Source: Terrimonas pollutisoli (lineage in GTDB: Bacteria > Bacteroidota > Bacteroidia > Chitinophagales > Chitinophagaceae). Taken from it: a stretch of DNA of 64,000 nucleotides. This document shows positions 25,248 to 33,435 of this stretch, one piece after another. The stretch covers positions 124,001 to 188,000 of the forward strand of contig NZ_JARKNA010000005.1 in NCBI RefSeq assembly GCF_029360765.1, read 5' to 3'. Each line of letters opens with the position of its first letter. The first letter of the stretch is position 1. A program made the position numbers and the translations under genes. Below the pieces are notes generated by a model, which worked only from the letters and a program-made list of their open reading frames with translations, did not search any database and was not told the DNA's origin.

Positions 25248-25673
25248 CTACTTCATTATTTTCTTTTTATAGGCTTTCAGTATTTTTTTTGCATTTGGCC
25301 CAACATCCAATGCTCCTATACCCCACTCATATATTAAAACCACAACCAGTTGCCCGATGAAAATGGCAGCGCCGATATAACCCGGCCATCCTAATTCATA
25401 AAAGCCGAGTGCCCACAGCATAATAAATACTGTTTCTACATCGAAAATCACAAATAACATGGCGACAAGATAAAATTGAGCGGAGAATCTCAACCTTGCA
25501 GAACCGGCCTGTAAAATGCCTCCTTCATAAGGTTCATCGGTGGCTCTGTCCTTGTGATGCTGACCCAATATATATGACAGTGAAAGAATGACTGTAAGCA
25601 GCACTCCGACCAACGCTGCATACAGCAGCAAAGGCCATAAGGGAATACTAAGAATATTGTTTCCCGGCATCAT
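25248..25673 (-). CDS. nuoA: NADH-quinone oxidoreductase subunit A
   Basis: This is the first gene of the nuo operon, 141 residues from the ATG at 25673 (a second ATG follows at once). Three transmembrane helices are at about residues 10-32, 65-88 and 94-115. The conserved block EPYEGGILQAGSARLRFSAQ (about 51-70) and the following FYLVAMLFVIFDVETVFIMLWA (given as FYLVAMLFVIFDVE and TVFIMLWA) carry the family acidic residues. An in-frame upstream ATG at 25853 would add 60 unrelated residues overlapping the CBS gene and is rejected. Two palindromes lie 28-72 bases upstream. Confidence 0.94.
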   Translation of the reverse strand: MMPGNNILSIPLWPLLLYAALVGVLLTVILSLSYILGQHHKDRATDEPYEGGILQAGSARLRFSAQFYLVAMLFVIFDVETVFIMLWALGFYELGWPGYIGAAIFIGQLVVVLIYEWGIGALDVGPNAKKILKAYKKKIMK

Positions 25674-25700
25674 AAAATACTTTTCATTATTGACAAATAC

Positions 25701-25715
25701 ACAGGTACAACCTGT
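25701..25715. promoter_or_regulatory. ACAGGT-n3-ACCTGT palindrome upstream of nuoA
   Basis: The inverted repeat ACAGGTACAACCTGT is perfect over 6 bp arms with a 3-base spacer. It is centred about 35 bases upstream of the nuoA start. A -7-like GTATTTG lies between it and the start on the minus strand. An operator role is inference. Confidence 0.5.
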
Positions 25716-25722
25716 CACTTTC

Positions 25723-25745
25723 CACAACATTTGGGCCATGTTGTG
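25723..25745. promoter_or_regulatory. CACAACAT-n7-ATGTTGTG palindrome upstream of nuoA
   Basis: Arms of 8 bp match perfectly around TTGGGCC. It lies 8 bases from the ACAGGT palindrome, in the CBS-nuoA spacer. It may be a transcription factor site for the nuo operon or a hairpin in a transcript that continues from the CBS gene. Confidence 0.5.
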
Positions 25746-25803
25746 AAACATGCAATAACTACTAACTATAACGAAGTGTACAAGCAGCTTGCTATAATCC
25801 CGC

Positions 25804-26232
25804 TTAACTGACGATGTAATGCTCCAGGTTTTCAATAATGAAATCCTTTTCATTGATAATATATTTTACTACATCACCAATGGATATAACACCAACCAGT
25901 TGATCATTATCGATTACGGGTAAATGTCGAACAAATTTGCTGCTCATTAATTGCATGCATGCATCAATGCTGGTATCAGGACTTACAAACAAGGGGCGTT
26001 CAGTCATGATGTCCTTTACATGTGTTTCTCTGGAGGAGCGTCCTTTGAGAATGATTTTGCGGGCATAGTCACGTTCGGTAAAAATGCCGATTAGCTTTCC
26101 GTTATCAACTACAACCAGGGAACCCAGGTTGTTATTTTCAAGTTCCTCCAGTGCTTCGTACACAGAACTTTCAGGGCTGACAGTATAGACTGCATTACCC
26201 TTGGTTTGCAGAATATTTCTTACAGTACCCAT
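25804..26232 (-). CDS. CBS-domain pair protein
   Basis: This 142-residue protein consists of two tandem CBS motifs forming one Bateman module (about residues 8-62 and 74-130). Typical CBS strings are visible: YEALEELENNNLGSLVVVDN with GIFTERDYARKI, and DACMQLMSSKFVRHLPVIDN with GVISIGDVVKYI. Stand-alone proteins of this type bind adenosine nucleotides and report on energy charge or redox state. It lies 130 bases upstream of nuoA on the same strand and could be read into the complex I operon, so a regulatory link is possible but unproven. Confidence 0.9.
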   Translation of the reverse strand: MGTVRNILQTKGNAVYTVSPESSVYEALEELENNNLGSLVVVDNGKLIGIFTERDYARKIILKGRSSRETHVKDIMTERPLFVSPDTSIDACMQLMSSKFVRHLPVIDNDQLVGVISIGDVVKYIINEKDFIIENLEHYIVS

Positions 26233-26511
26233 ATCATATGGCTTTAGAACACTATTAAGTTAAGTTAATTTTAGTAAAACAAAAAGGAAAATATTTCCGG
26301 CCTTACTACTATTTTTTATACCTGCGCAAATAACATTGTATTAACCTGTGACGAATAAGTGTGGTGTATCGGTTTTGTAGTGAATATTATCCATCCGTTC
26401 ATTCATTGAAGTTTTGCCCGAACTTTAAAAGTCCCTGACCATGAGTCGCAAGCTTTAACCACAAGTAATAAAATGGAATTGTACAAACAGCTGCTCAGCA
26501 CACCCTGAAAA
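26233..26511. other. Non-coding spacer upstream of the CBS gene
   Basis: These 279 bases separate the TPR membrane protein stop from the CBS gene start, both on the minus strand. No open frame or clear terminator was seen. On the minus strand TTTTTG followed 22 bases on by TAATAGTG is a weak promoter-like pair before the CBS gene. Confidence 0.4.
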
Positions 26512-27780
26512 TTATTTCCCCAGCCCCGTCCAGTTATAAATAATAAAAGCTATTCCATAAGCGACGAAGCATCCATATGAAATGACTGGTGATGCGATAA
26601 ATAATAGTAAAGTGAACAAACCAAATGCAACAAGTGCCAAAGTAAACCATTCTCTCCATCCCCTGCCATTCTTAACCTGCACCGGGAATTCCATTTCACT
26701 CAATGGCAATGCAAGTGATAAACAAAGCAAACCGGCATAAAAAAAATTGTCTGCATACACGGTACCCATCACTATTCCACTTGCCTGTGAAAGGACCAGT
26801 ATGGCAAGCCCTGTTATCATAGCTGTTACTACTGCGATAGATGACCAGCGTTCGGTGATGGTTACTGCATATTTTCCATCCGGATGAAAGAGCAACATAA
26901 AGTTGGCAATAGAATTAATTGTCCATGACGTAACGACAAACAGCAGGTAAACAGCCAATAATATCCATGCCAGGCCCGCCGTGCTTTCATTTCCTTTTGT
27001 CAGGCTGATCAATACCCGAAAAACAATATATAATGCAACCGGCAAAATGGTCTGCAGGTTTTTGCCTTTGTTATGCACCCAAAAACTATACTGTAGTAAC
27101 CAGCGGTAAGGTGGAAGTTTCGATTTCAACGCTTCTTTTAATCCCTGTTTGGATGAGGCGTGATTAGGGTCCAGTCGCAGGGCTTCACGAAAATGTTTGC
27201 CAGCTTCCTGGTGCCGGCCTTTTTCCAGGTAATTCCAGCCAACGGTGGCATGCGTTGATTCATTATCCGGATCCTGCGCCAGTGCATTCTGCATGGTTTC
27301 AATCGCATCATCGGTCCGGTTGAGCTTATTTAATGCTCGTGACCTGGCTTGCAGGCTGGTAATATTTTCGGCGTCGATAGCTAAGCCTTCATTCGCCTTA
27401 TCGAGTGCTTTTTGAAATTCTCTTTCATCAATTAATACATAAGCCAGCAAACCATAGTATTCAGCGACCCATGGATTTAACTGAACCGCTTTGTTTAAAT
27501 TATCAATGGCAGCAAAGGACTTATTGCTTTGATAATATCCAAAAGCCAGCAGATAGAAATAAAAGCTGTTATCCGGATCCAACGCAATGGCACGTAGTAT
27601 TACCTCAATCCCTTCTTCAATTTTTTTCTGATCAAAATAGCAACGGGCCAGCAAGGATAAAGCATAATCATTTTCCGGCTCCTGTTCCAATGCCTGTTTG
27701 ATGCTTGCTTCCGCATCACGATGACGGTCTTGCTGCAATAAAAGATCGGCACGATCAAGCAGTATACTTACATCCACCAT
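26512..27780 (-). CDS. TPR protein with C-terminal membrane domain
   Basis: This 422-residue protein has an N-terminal TPR superhelix (about residues 3-215). At least five repeats are visible, for example DALSLLARCYFDQKKIEEGI-like, AIALDPDNSFYFYLLAFGYY, AVQLNPWVAEYYGLLAYVL and RHQEAGKHFREALRLDPNHA. It then has five or six transmembrane helices (about 240-420). It faces the cytosol with its TPR part and has no catalytic motif. The start is 2 bases after the stop of the AAA+ ATPase gene, and both carry TPRs, so they are very likely cotranscribed and may form one complex. Confidence 0.85.
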   Translation of the reverse strand: MVDVSILLDRADLLLQQDRHRDAEASIKQALEQEPENDYALSLLARCYFDQKKIEEGIEVILRAIALDPDNSFYFYLLAFGYYQSNKSFAAIDNLNKAVQLNPWVAEYYGLLAYVLIDEREFQKALDKANEGLAIDAENITSLQARSRALNKLNRTDDAIETMQNALAQDPDNESTHATVGWNYLEKGRHQEAGKHFREALRLDPNHASSKQGLKEALKSKLPPYRWLLQYSFWVHNKGKNLQTILPVALYIVFRVLISLTKGNESTAGLAWILLAVYLLFVVTSWTINSIANFMLLFHPDGKYAVTITERWSSIAVVTAMITGLAILVLSQASGIVMGTVYADNFFYAGLLCLSLALPLSEMEFPVQVKNGRGWREWFTLALVAFGLFTLLLFIASPVISYGCFVAYGIAFIIYNWTGLGK

Positions 27781-27782
27781 AT

Positions 27783-29102
27783 TTACTTCCTGATTTTTAA
27801 ATACCTCAGAATATCATCATACAACCCGGATTCATTTGCATACAATGCATAATTACGGGCAGAGCCAAACCATTCCGTCACCGTAGAACGATGTTGCTTT
27901 AATGCTTTCAATAAGTCTTTTGTACCAAGCGGCTGTATTGATCCTTTTGACATGGACTCCCGGAGTTTTTCCTCTATCGCAATGTCCAGCAGTGCTTTCA
28001 AATCGGCACCGGAATAATCAGTGGCGGCCTGTGCTACTTTTTTTATATCAACCTCGCCAACAGGCTTTCCTTGTAACAACGAGTTAAGGATTTCTTCTTT
28101 TGCTGCCGTATCGGGTGGTTCTACAAATATGATACGATCAAAACGACCTGGCCTTCTGAAGGCCGGATCGACGCTCCAGGGTGCGTTGGTAGCAGCCAAT
28201 ATCAATACGCCTTCGTTGTCTGACTCTACGCCATCCATTTCCGCCAGAAACTGGTTGATGACATGTCGCATGGCTGATTGCTTCAGGTCGCTGCGACTGG
28301 CGCCCATGGCGTCTACCTCATCAAAAAACAATACACAAGGAGCATTGCGCCGGGCCGTTTCAAAAATTTCGTGAAGATTTTTTTCACTATTACCGATCCA
28401 CATGTCAAGGATATCATGCAGACCTATATTAATAAACTTTGCATTTATTTCGCCGGCCGTTGCTTTGGCAATATAAGTCTTGCCACAACCCGGCGGACCA
28501 TACATTAAAATACCGCCGCCGATCTTTTTTCCAAATGCCTTGTACAGATCAGGGTTTTTCATTGGCTGAATGATCTTCATGGAAATTTCTTCCTTCACCC
28601 GCTGCATGCCGCCAACATCGGCAAATTTTGTTTTGGGTTTTTCCATGAAATAAGCATTGCTGTCATCACTTTCGTCCTCCCAATCGCCATTACCCGCATG
28701 CTGCATAGTTGGCATTCGCAGAAGCGAATCAATTTCCTCGTCTTTGAATTCAGGATTGACTGCAATCACCCGCTGGTATAGTTCAACAGCTTGCTGAAGG
28801 GAGTTTTCCCTGACCAGGCATTTTATAAAATAAATCTGGTCGGTTGGTGGAAGTTGATGCTGCAACTGCTCATAAATAATGATAGCTGCAGAATATTTTT
28901 TTGTATGAAAATAGCAACTCGCCAATCCCAACTGGGCCTTTGTATTTCCGTAGCTTCTATTAAGAACCTCCCTGAATTGTTCACCGGCCTCTTCATACAT
29001 ATTTTCTGCCAGCATCAACTCTGCAATATGAATACGCAACGGCACATTCTCGGGCGATACAGCCAGGGCCTCCAGTAAATTTTTTATGATCTCGTTTGTC
29101 AT
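27783..29102 (-). CDS. TPR-AAA+ ATPase (Cdc48/FtsH-type AAA module)
   Basis: This 439-residue protein has an N-terminal TPR region (about residues 5-125), a short acidic linker (WEDESDDSNAYF) and one classic AAA module (about 160-410). Walker A is GPPGCGKTYIAKA, Walker B is APCVLFFDEVDAMG, sensor 1 is LILAATNAPWSVDPAFRRPG with the second-region arginines (RRPGRFD), and GADLKALLDIA is in the lid. It is cytosolic, with no membrane segment and no protease domain. It is probably an unfoldase or remodelling factor whose TPRs dock substrates or the membrane TPR partner encoded directly downstream. serA lies 7 bases upstream in the same direction. Confidence 0.88.
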   Translation of the reverse strand: MTNEIIKNLLEALAVSPENVPLRIHIAELMLAENMYEEAGEQFREVLNRSYGNTKAQLGLASCYFHTKKYSAAIIIYEQLQHQLPPTDQIYFIKCLVRENSLQQAVELYQRVIAVNPEFKDEEIDSLLRMPTMQHAGNGDWEDESDDSNAYFMEKPKTKFADVGGMQRVKEEISMKIIQPMKNPDLYKAFGKKIGGGILMYGPPGCGKTYIAKATAGEINAKFINIGLHDILDMWIGNSEKNLHEIFETARRNAPCVLFFDEVDAMGASRSDLKQSAMRHVINQFLAEMDGVESDNEGVLILAATNAPWSVDPAFRRPGRFDRIIFVEPPDTAAKEEILNSLLQGKPVGEVDIKKVAQAATDYSGADLKALLDIAIEEKLRESMSKGSIQPLGTKDLLKALKQHRSTVTEWFGSARNYALYANESGLYDDILRYLKIRK

Positions 29103-29109
29103 AGACGGA

Positions 29110-30348
29110 CTAATACAGCATTCTTACCTTGATTGTCTCCTTTACTTCTTTTAAAAGTTGGAGGGCCTTATTAGAAAGTTGTTTATCGACATCCAATACC
29201 ACGTAGCCAATATCCTCATTGGTTTTTAAGTATTGACCAACGATATTGATATTATGTTTGGATAGTTGGGTATTGATAGCTGATAAAACGCCGGGTACAT
29301 TATTATGTATATGCAATATCCTGTGCGAGCCTTCCTGCGGTGGTAAGGCCAGTGCAGGCACTGTATGCGAGCCAAAAGTGATACCCTTTTCGAGATAATT
29401 AAATAGTTTGATGCTCACATCCTCGCCGATATTCTGTTGTGCCTCTTCGGTAGAACCACCAATATGGGGTGTCAGGATGACGTTGGGAAGATCCTGCAGC
29501 GGCGTTTGAAAACGATCACCATTTTTTTCAGGCTCCCAGGGAAAAACATCGATGGCAGCGCCACTGATCGCTCCTTCTTCAATTGATTTTCGCAAAGCAT
29601 CAAGGTCAACTACTTCACCTCTTGCGTAGTTGATAAGTATCGAGCCTTTTTTGAAGTATTTCAGGTTTGTTTTATTGATCAGGTTTTTTGTCTGGCTGGT
29701 TTCAGGCACATGCAGGGTCACTACATCTGATTTTGACAATACATCTTTCAATGTTTTTCCATCGGTAGCGTTGCCCAATGGCAGCTTGGTTTCCACATCG
29801 TAAAAAATAACCTTCATACCCAATGCCTCAGCCAGTACGCTCACCTGGCTGCCGATATTACCATAACCAATGATGCCTAAGGTTTTTCCCCGCAATTCAT
29901 AACTGCCTTTTGCATCTTTCATCCAGATGCCTTCATGCGCAGCTTTGTTTTTATCGGGAATACGGCGGATGAGCATGATAGATAAACCGATGACCAGTTC
30001 GGCCACCGATCTTGTGTTGGAATAGGGAGCATTAAACACTACTACCCCCTGTTTGGTGGCAGCTTTCAGGTTTACCTGGTTTACCCCTATACAAAAGCAG
30101 CCGATTGCCTGTAGCTTTTTAGCGGCTTCCAGTACTTTGGGAGTGATTTGGGTCTTGGATCGAATGCCAAGAATATGAACATCACTTACTTCTTTGATTA
30201 ATTCTTCTTCGGTCAGCGCTTTGGTAATCTTTTCTACCTGCGTATAACCCTGTTGTTTAAAGTTTTTTACGGCGAGATCACTGATGTTTTCCAGGAAGAG
30301 TATGCGTATTTTTTCTTTTGGATAGCTAGTTTTTTCTTTTATTGACAT
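29110..30348 (-). CDS. serA: D-3-phosphoglycerate dehydrogenase
   Basis: This 412-residue enzyme oxidises 3-phosphoglycerate to 3-phosphohydroxypyruvate, the first step of serine synthesis. The NAD-binding motif GKTLGIIGYGNIGSQVSVLA is at about residues 153-172. Catalytic residues appear in INYARGEVVDLDAL (Arg), the Glu of the following block and LTPHIGGSTEEAQ (His). A C-terminal ACT domain (about 340-412, LHIHNNVPGVLSAINTQL) suggests serine feedback. It is the first gene of a probable operon with the AAA+ ATPase and the TPR membrane protein (gaps of 7 and 2 bases). A TATATTTG box overlaps the expected transcription start near the ATG. Confidence 0.95.
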   Translation of the reverse strand: MSIKEKTSYPKEKIRILFLENISDLAVKNFKQQGYTQVEKITKALTEEELIKEVSDVHILGIRSKTQITPKVLEAAKKLQAIGCFCIGVNQVNLKAATKQGVVVFNAPYSNTRSVAELVIGLSIMLIRRIPDKNKAAHEGIWMKDAKGSYELRGKTLGIIGYGNIGSQVSVLAEALGMKVIFYDVETKLPLGNATDGKTLKDVLSKSDVVTLHVPETSQTKNLINKTNLKYFKKGSILINYARGEVVDLDALRKSIEEGAISGAAIDVFPWEPEKNGDRFQTPLQDLPNVILTPHIGGSTEEAQQNIGEDVSIKLFNYLEKGITFGSHTVPALALPPQEGSHRILHIHNNVPGVLSAINTQLSKHNINIVGQYLKTNEDIGYVVLDVDKQLSNKALQLLKEVKETIKVRMLY

Positions 30349-30352
30349 ACTG

Positions 30353-30360
30353 CAAATATA
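30353..30360 (-). promoter_or_regulatory. TATATTTG -7 box close to the serA start
   Basis: On the minus strand TATATTTG fits the Bacteroidota -7 consensus TAnnTTTG exactly. It lies only 4 bases before the serA ATG, so transcription would start at or near the start codon, giving a leaderless or nearly leaderless mRNA. No good -33 TTTG is seen. Confidence 0.35.
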
Positions 30361-30406
30361 ACTATCACGTTATTAAGATAAATTAGCGCATGTGGAAAAC
30401 TTGGGG

Positions 30407-30437
30407 TTTGGCCTCATTTCTGCATAAGATAATTTCG
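30407..30437 (+). promoter_or_regulatory. Candidate Bacteroidota promoter for the 30454 gene
   Basis: TTTG at 30407-30410 and TAATTTCG at 30430-30437 (one mismatch to TAnnTTTG) are spaced 19 bases apart, as expected for the primary sigma factor. The predicted start is about 10 bases before the TTG start codon. Confidence 0.45.
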
Positions 30438-30453
30438 TTTAAACTGATCTCTA

Positions 30454-31689
30454 TTGAAAACCATTTTTTACATTCTTGGCCTGTTGGTAGTTATCTATGG
30501 TTGTAACGATGCATCTTCTAAAAACATCGCTGCGTTGGAGGAAGATTCTCTGCAATACTATCCCCCTACCCCCAAGAGATTAAGTCAGCAGGAATTTCGC
30601 CAGTATCAACGTGAGTTATCGGCTTTTTTTGAGTCGCACTTACTGAAACGTGGGTTTAACGGAAGTATATTGGTGGCCAAAGACGGGGCGGTTATTTATG
30701 AAAAATATGCCGGTTTTGCAGACCTCCGTAAAAGAGATTCACTGACCAGCAACACCCCCTTGCATATCGCCTCCACCGGAAAAACACTTACAGCAATGGC
30801 TGTGTTAAAATTGGTGCAGGAGAACAAACTTTCGTTAGACGATTCTATTCAAAAATTCTTCCCTGATCTCCCCTATCCCGGAGTTACTGTAAGAATGTTG
30901 CTGAACCATCGCAGCGGAATGCCCAACTATGTTTATTTTTTGGCAAATGTGAAAGAGTACAAGGATAAATATGTGACTAATAATGATGTCTTAGCTTATC
31001 TGTACGATAAAAAACCTGCCCGCAGCTTTACCCCTAATCGTCGTTTCAGCTACAGCAATACCAATTTTGTCTTGCTGGCATTAATCATTGAAAAGATATC
31101 GGGCCAAACTTTTTCAGCATTTATGAAGGAGAAGATATTTACGCCGCTGCAAATGACTAACACTTACGTTTTTTCAATGGCGGATACAGCGAAAGCCGTT
31201 CATTCTTTTAATCACTATGGTGGCGTTTGGCAAAATGATATGATGGAAGCTACCTATGGGGATAAAAATATTTATTCAACACCACAGGATTTGTTGAAAT
31301 GGGACCAGGCACTATATACCGAACAATTTTTAAGCAAAGCATTATTGGATTCCGCCTTCCAGCCAAACAGTAATGAAAGACCCTCGGTTCACAATTATGG
31401 CCTGGGCTGGAGAATGCTGAATTTTCGTAATGGCAAAAAGGTGATCTATCATTTTGGCCGCTGGCATGGTTTCAATGCCGCCTTCGCCAGGTTAACCGAC
31501 GAAAGAGTAACCATTATTATTCTCGGCAATAAATACAACAGTAATATTTACCGTGTAGCCAACAAGGCCTATGATATTTTTGGGAACTACGACCAAAAAT
31601 ATGATAAGGAGGAATATGATTCAGAAAATGACGACAACTTAGGATCCCCCGGTAAATCGGCGGCCATCGCTAAACACGCTGCAAAATAA
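30454..31689 (+). CDS. Beta-lactamase-fold serine hydrolase lipoprotein (TTG start)
   Basis: This 411-residue protein belongs to the class C beta-lactamase/penicillin-binding-like hydrolases. A lipoprotein signal comes first (LGLLVVIYGC, Cys 17). Catalytic motifs are SxxK in HIASTGKTLTAM (about residues 108-119), YxN in FSYSNTNFVLL (about 196) and a final HFGRWHG box (about 330) in place of KTG. Start: there is no ATG, and an in-frame TGA stands at 30445. The first codon that gives the signal peptide is TTG at 30454. The substrate is unknown (ester, peptide or peptidoglycan fragment). The C-terminal ~40 residues are acidic and low-complexity. Confidence 0.88.
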   Translation: MKTIFYILGLLVVIYGCNDASSKNIAALEEDSLQYYPPTPKRLSQQEFRQYQRELSAFFESHLLKRGFNGSILVAKDGAVIYEKYAGFADLRKRDSLTSNTPLHIASTGKTLTAMAVLKLVQENKLSLDDSIQKFFPDLPYPGVTVRMLLNHRSGMPNYVYFLANVKEYKDKYVTNNDVLAYLYDKKPARSFTPNRRFSYSNTNFVLLALIIEKISGQTFSAFMKEKIFTPLQMTNTYVFSMADTAKAVHSFNHYGGVWQNDMMEATYGDKNIYSTPQDLLKWDQALYTEQFLSKALLDSAFQPNSNERPSVHNYGLGWRMLNFRNGKKVIYHFGRWHGFNAAFARLTDERVTIIILGNKYNSNIYRVANKAYDIFGNYDQKYDKEEYDSENDDNLGSPGKSAAIAKHAAK

Positions 31690-31819
31690 TCACCTGTTTT
31701 TTTGAAAATAGTTTCTCACCTTTAAAGCGCTTAAAGGCGCCATAAAGTATTTTCGTAAATTAATTTTAACGAAAAAAATTTAAGCAATTACATGTGTCAT
31801 TCATCCTGTAAAACGGGAT

Positions 31820-31929
31820 ACATGAAACGCCATGTAAGATTTTTGAAAACATAGTGAATGCTTTTGGCGTTCTCCCGACAAAAATCGGGACAGACATCCG
31901 GTCCAAAAACAATAAAAAATAAACGGATG
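31820..31929 (+). repeat. Leader repeat before nnr (copy B)
   Basis: This 110-base stretch opens ACATGAAACGCCATGTAAG and has a TCCCGA/TCGGGA hairpin (31873-31890). It continues GGTCCAAAAACAATAAAAAA and ends ACGGATGAAA at the nnr start codon. It aligns along most of its length with 59041-59153. It contains a short upstream ORF of 10 codons (31822-31854). Confidence 0.78.
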
Positions 31930-33435
31930 AAACTATTTTCGGCAGAACAAATACGCCAATGGGATCAATACACAATCGAAAATGAACCTGTGTCTTCCGT
32001 TGACCTGATGGAGAGAGCCGCTACAAAATGTGTAGATTGGCTGGAGCGAAATGACTTTGTTGGTAAACCGGTTCATATTTTTTGTGGCAAAGGCAATAAC
32101 GGTGGCGATGGATTAGCTATCGCCCGCCTGCTGGCCGCGATGCAATGTCCCGTTACCGTTTACATTCTCGAGTTTGGTCATAAAGGAACAGACGACTTTC
32201 AAATCAACCTGGCGAGGCTTCATCAACAGCCTGAAGTCGAAATCCGGTTTATTCAAACAGAAGAACAATTTCATCCCATTAATCCTGATGAAATTATTAT
32301 TGATGCCTTATTTGGTTCTGGCTTAAACCGGGGTCTGGAAGGGGTCACAGCAAAGCTCGTCGATCACATCAACCAGTCAGGTTGTAAAATTATTGCAATC
32401 GATATCCCAAGCGGCTTATTTACCGATCGTTCATCCAGGGGGCAAATAATAATCAAAGCTGACCTTACTTTAAGCTTTCAATGTTATAAAAAAGCATTTC
32501 TCGTAGCCGAGAATAGTGAATTTATTGGCGACGTGCATATACTGGATATCGGTTTACATACCGGTTTCTATCAATCGACATCTTCTACACAGGAAACCAT
32601 TGATGATAACAATGTACGGTCGATTTATAAAAAAAGAAATCGTTTTAGCCACAAAGGAAACTTTGGTCATGCATTGATGATAGCGGGCAGTTATGGTAAA
32701 ATGGGTGCAGCAGTTCTATCTTCAAAAGCCTGCCTGCGTAGCGGTGTTGGGCTACTATCCTGTCATATTCCTACATGTGGCTATGATATTATACAAACGG
32801 CATTGCCGGAAGCAATGGTCATGACGGATTTCAATTCTTCGTTTATTACAAAGCTGGAAGACGATCTGTCAAAATACAAGGCAATAGGAATAGGCCCGGG
32901 TATCGGTACCGCATCGGAAACCAGAAACATGCTGAAAGAATTTTTATCCGCTTACAAAAAACCGGTGGTGCTGGATGCAGATGCCCTCAACAACCTGGCG
33001 GCTGATAGAGAACTGCTACATCTTCTTCCTGCTGGTTCGATATTAACACCCCATCCAAAAGAATTTGAACGTTTATTTGGAGAAACTGCCGATGAATTTG
33101 AAAGAATAGAACTGGCTATCCAAAAAGCCAAAGAACTTAAAGTGATAATTGTTTTAAAAGGTCATCATACACTCATTGCAACACCTGGCGACAAGACTTT
33201 TTTTAATACCACGGGAAATGCAGGCATGGCAACCGGCGGCAGTGGCGATGTGCTCACAGGAATACTTACCGGTTTACTGGCCCAGGGATATACTGCCGAA
33301 CAAGCAGCAATACTCGGTGTTTACCTGCATGGCCTGACCGGCGATATGGCTGCCGAAATGTATTCGATGGAAGCAATGATCGCCGGCGATATTATTGAAC
33401 AAATACCGGAAGCTTTCCTCCAGCTCTCTATTTAG
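31927..33435 (+). CDS. nnr: Bifunctional NAD(P)H-hydrate epimerase / ADP-dependent dehydratase
   Basis: This 502-residue enzyme repairs hydrated NADH and NADPH. The N-terminal YjeF_N epimerase domain (about residues 1-215) has the motif FCGKGNNGGDGLAIARLLA (about 55-73) and GSGLNRGLEG. The C-terminal dehydratase domain (about 225-500, ribokinase-like) has GNFGHALMIAGSYGKMGAA, ILTPHPKEFERLFGE and TGNAGMATGGSGDVLTGIL (about 434-452). The start is the ATG at 31927, where MKLFSAEQIRQWDQ begins the family sequence. An upstream in-frame extension would be translated leader repeat. Its stop overlaps the convergent PAP2 gene by 8 bases. Confidence 0.94.
   Translation: MKLFSAEQIRQWDQYTIENEPVSSVDLMERAATKCVDWLERNDFVGKPVHIFCGKGNNGGDGLAIARLLAAMQCPVTVYILEFGHKGTDDFQINLARLHQQPEVEIRFIQTEEQFHPINPDEIIIDALFGSGLNRGLEGVTAKLVDHINQSGCKIIAIDIPSGLFTDRSSRGQIIIKADLTLSFQCYKKAFLVAENSEFIGDVHILDIGLHTGFYQSTSSTQETIDDNNVRSIYKKRNRFSHKGNFGHALMIAGSYGKMGAAVLSSKACLRSGVGLLSCHIPTCGYDIIQTALPEAMVMTDFNSSFITKLEDDLSKYKAIGIGPGIGTASETRNMLKEFLSAYKKPVVLDADALNNLAADRELLHLLPAGSILTPHPKEFERLFGETADEFERIELAIQKAKELKVIIVLKGHHTLIATPGDKTFFNTTGNAGMATGGSGDVLTGILTGLLAQGYTAEQAAILGVYLHGLTGDMAAEMYSMEAMIAGDIIEQIPEAFLQLSI

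Noticed and set aside
25674..25853. N-terminal extension of nuoA to 25853
   Set aside because: The 60 extra residues are unlike any NuoA, overlap the CBS gene, and read through two palindromes. The MMPGNN start fits the family.
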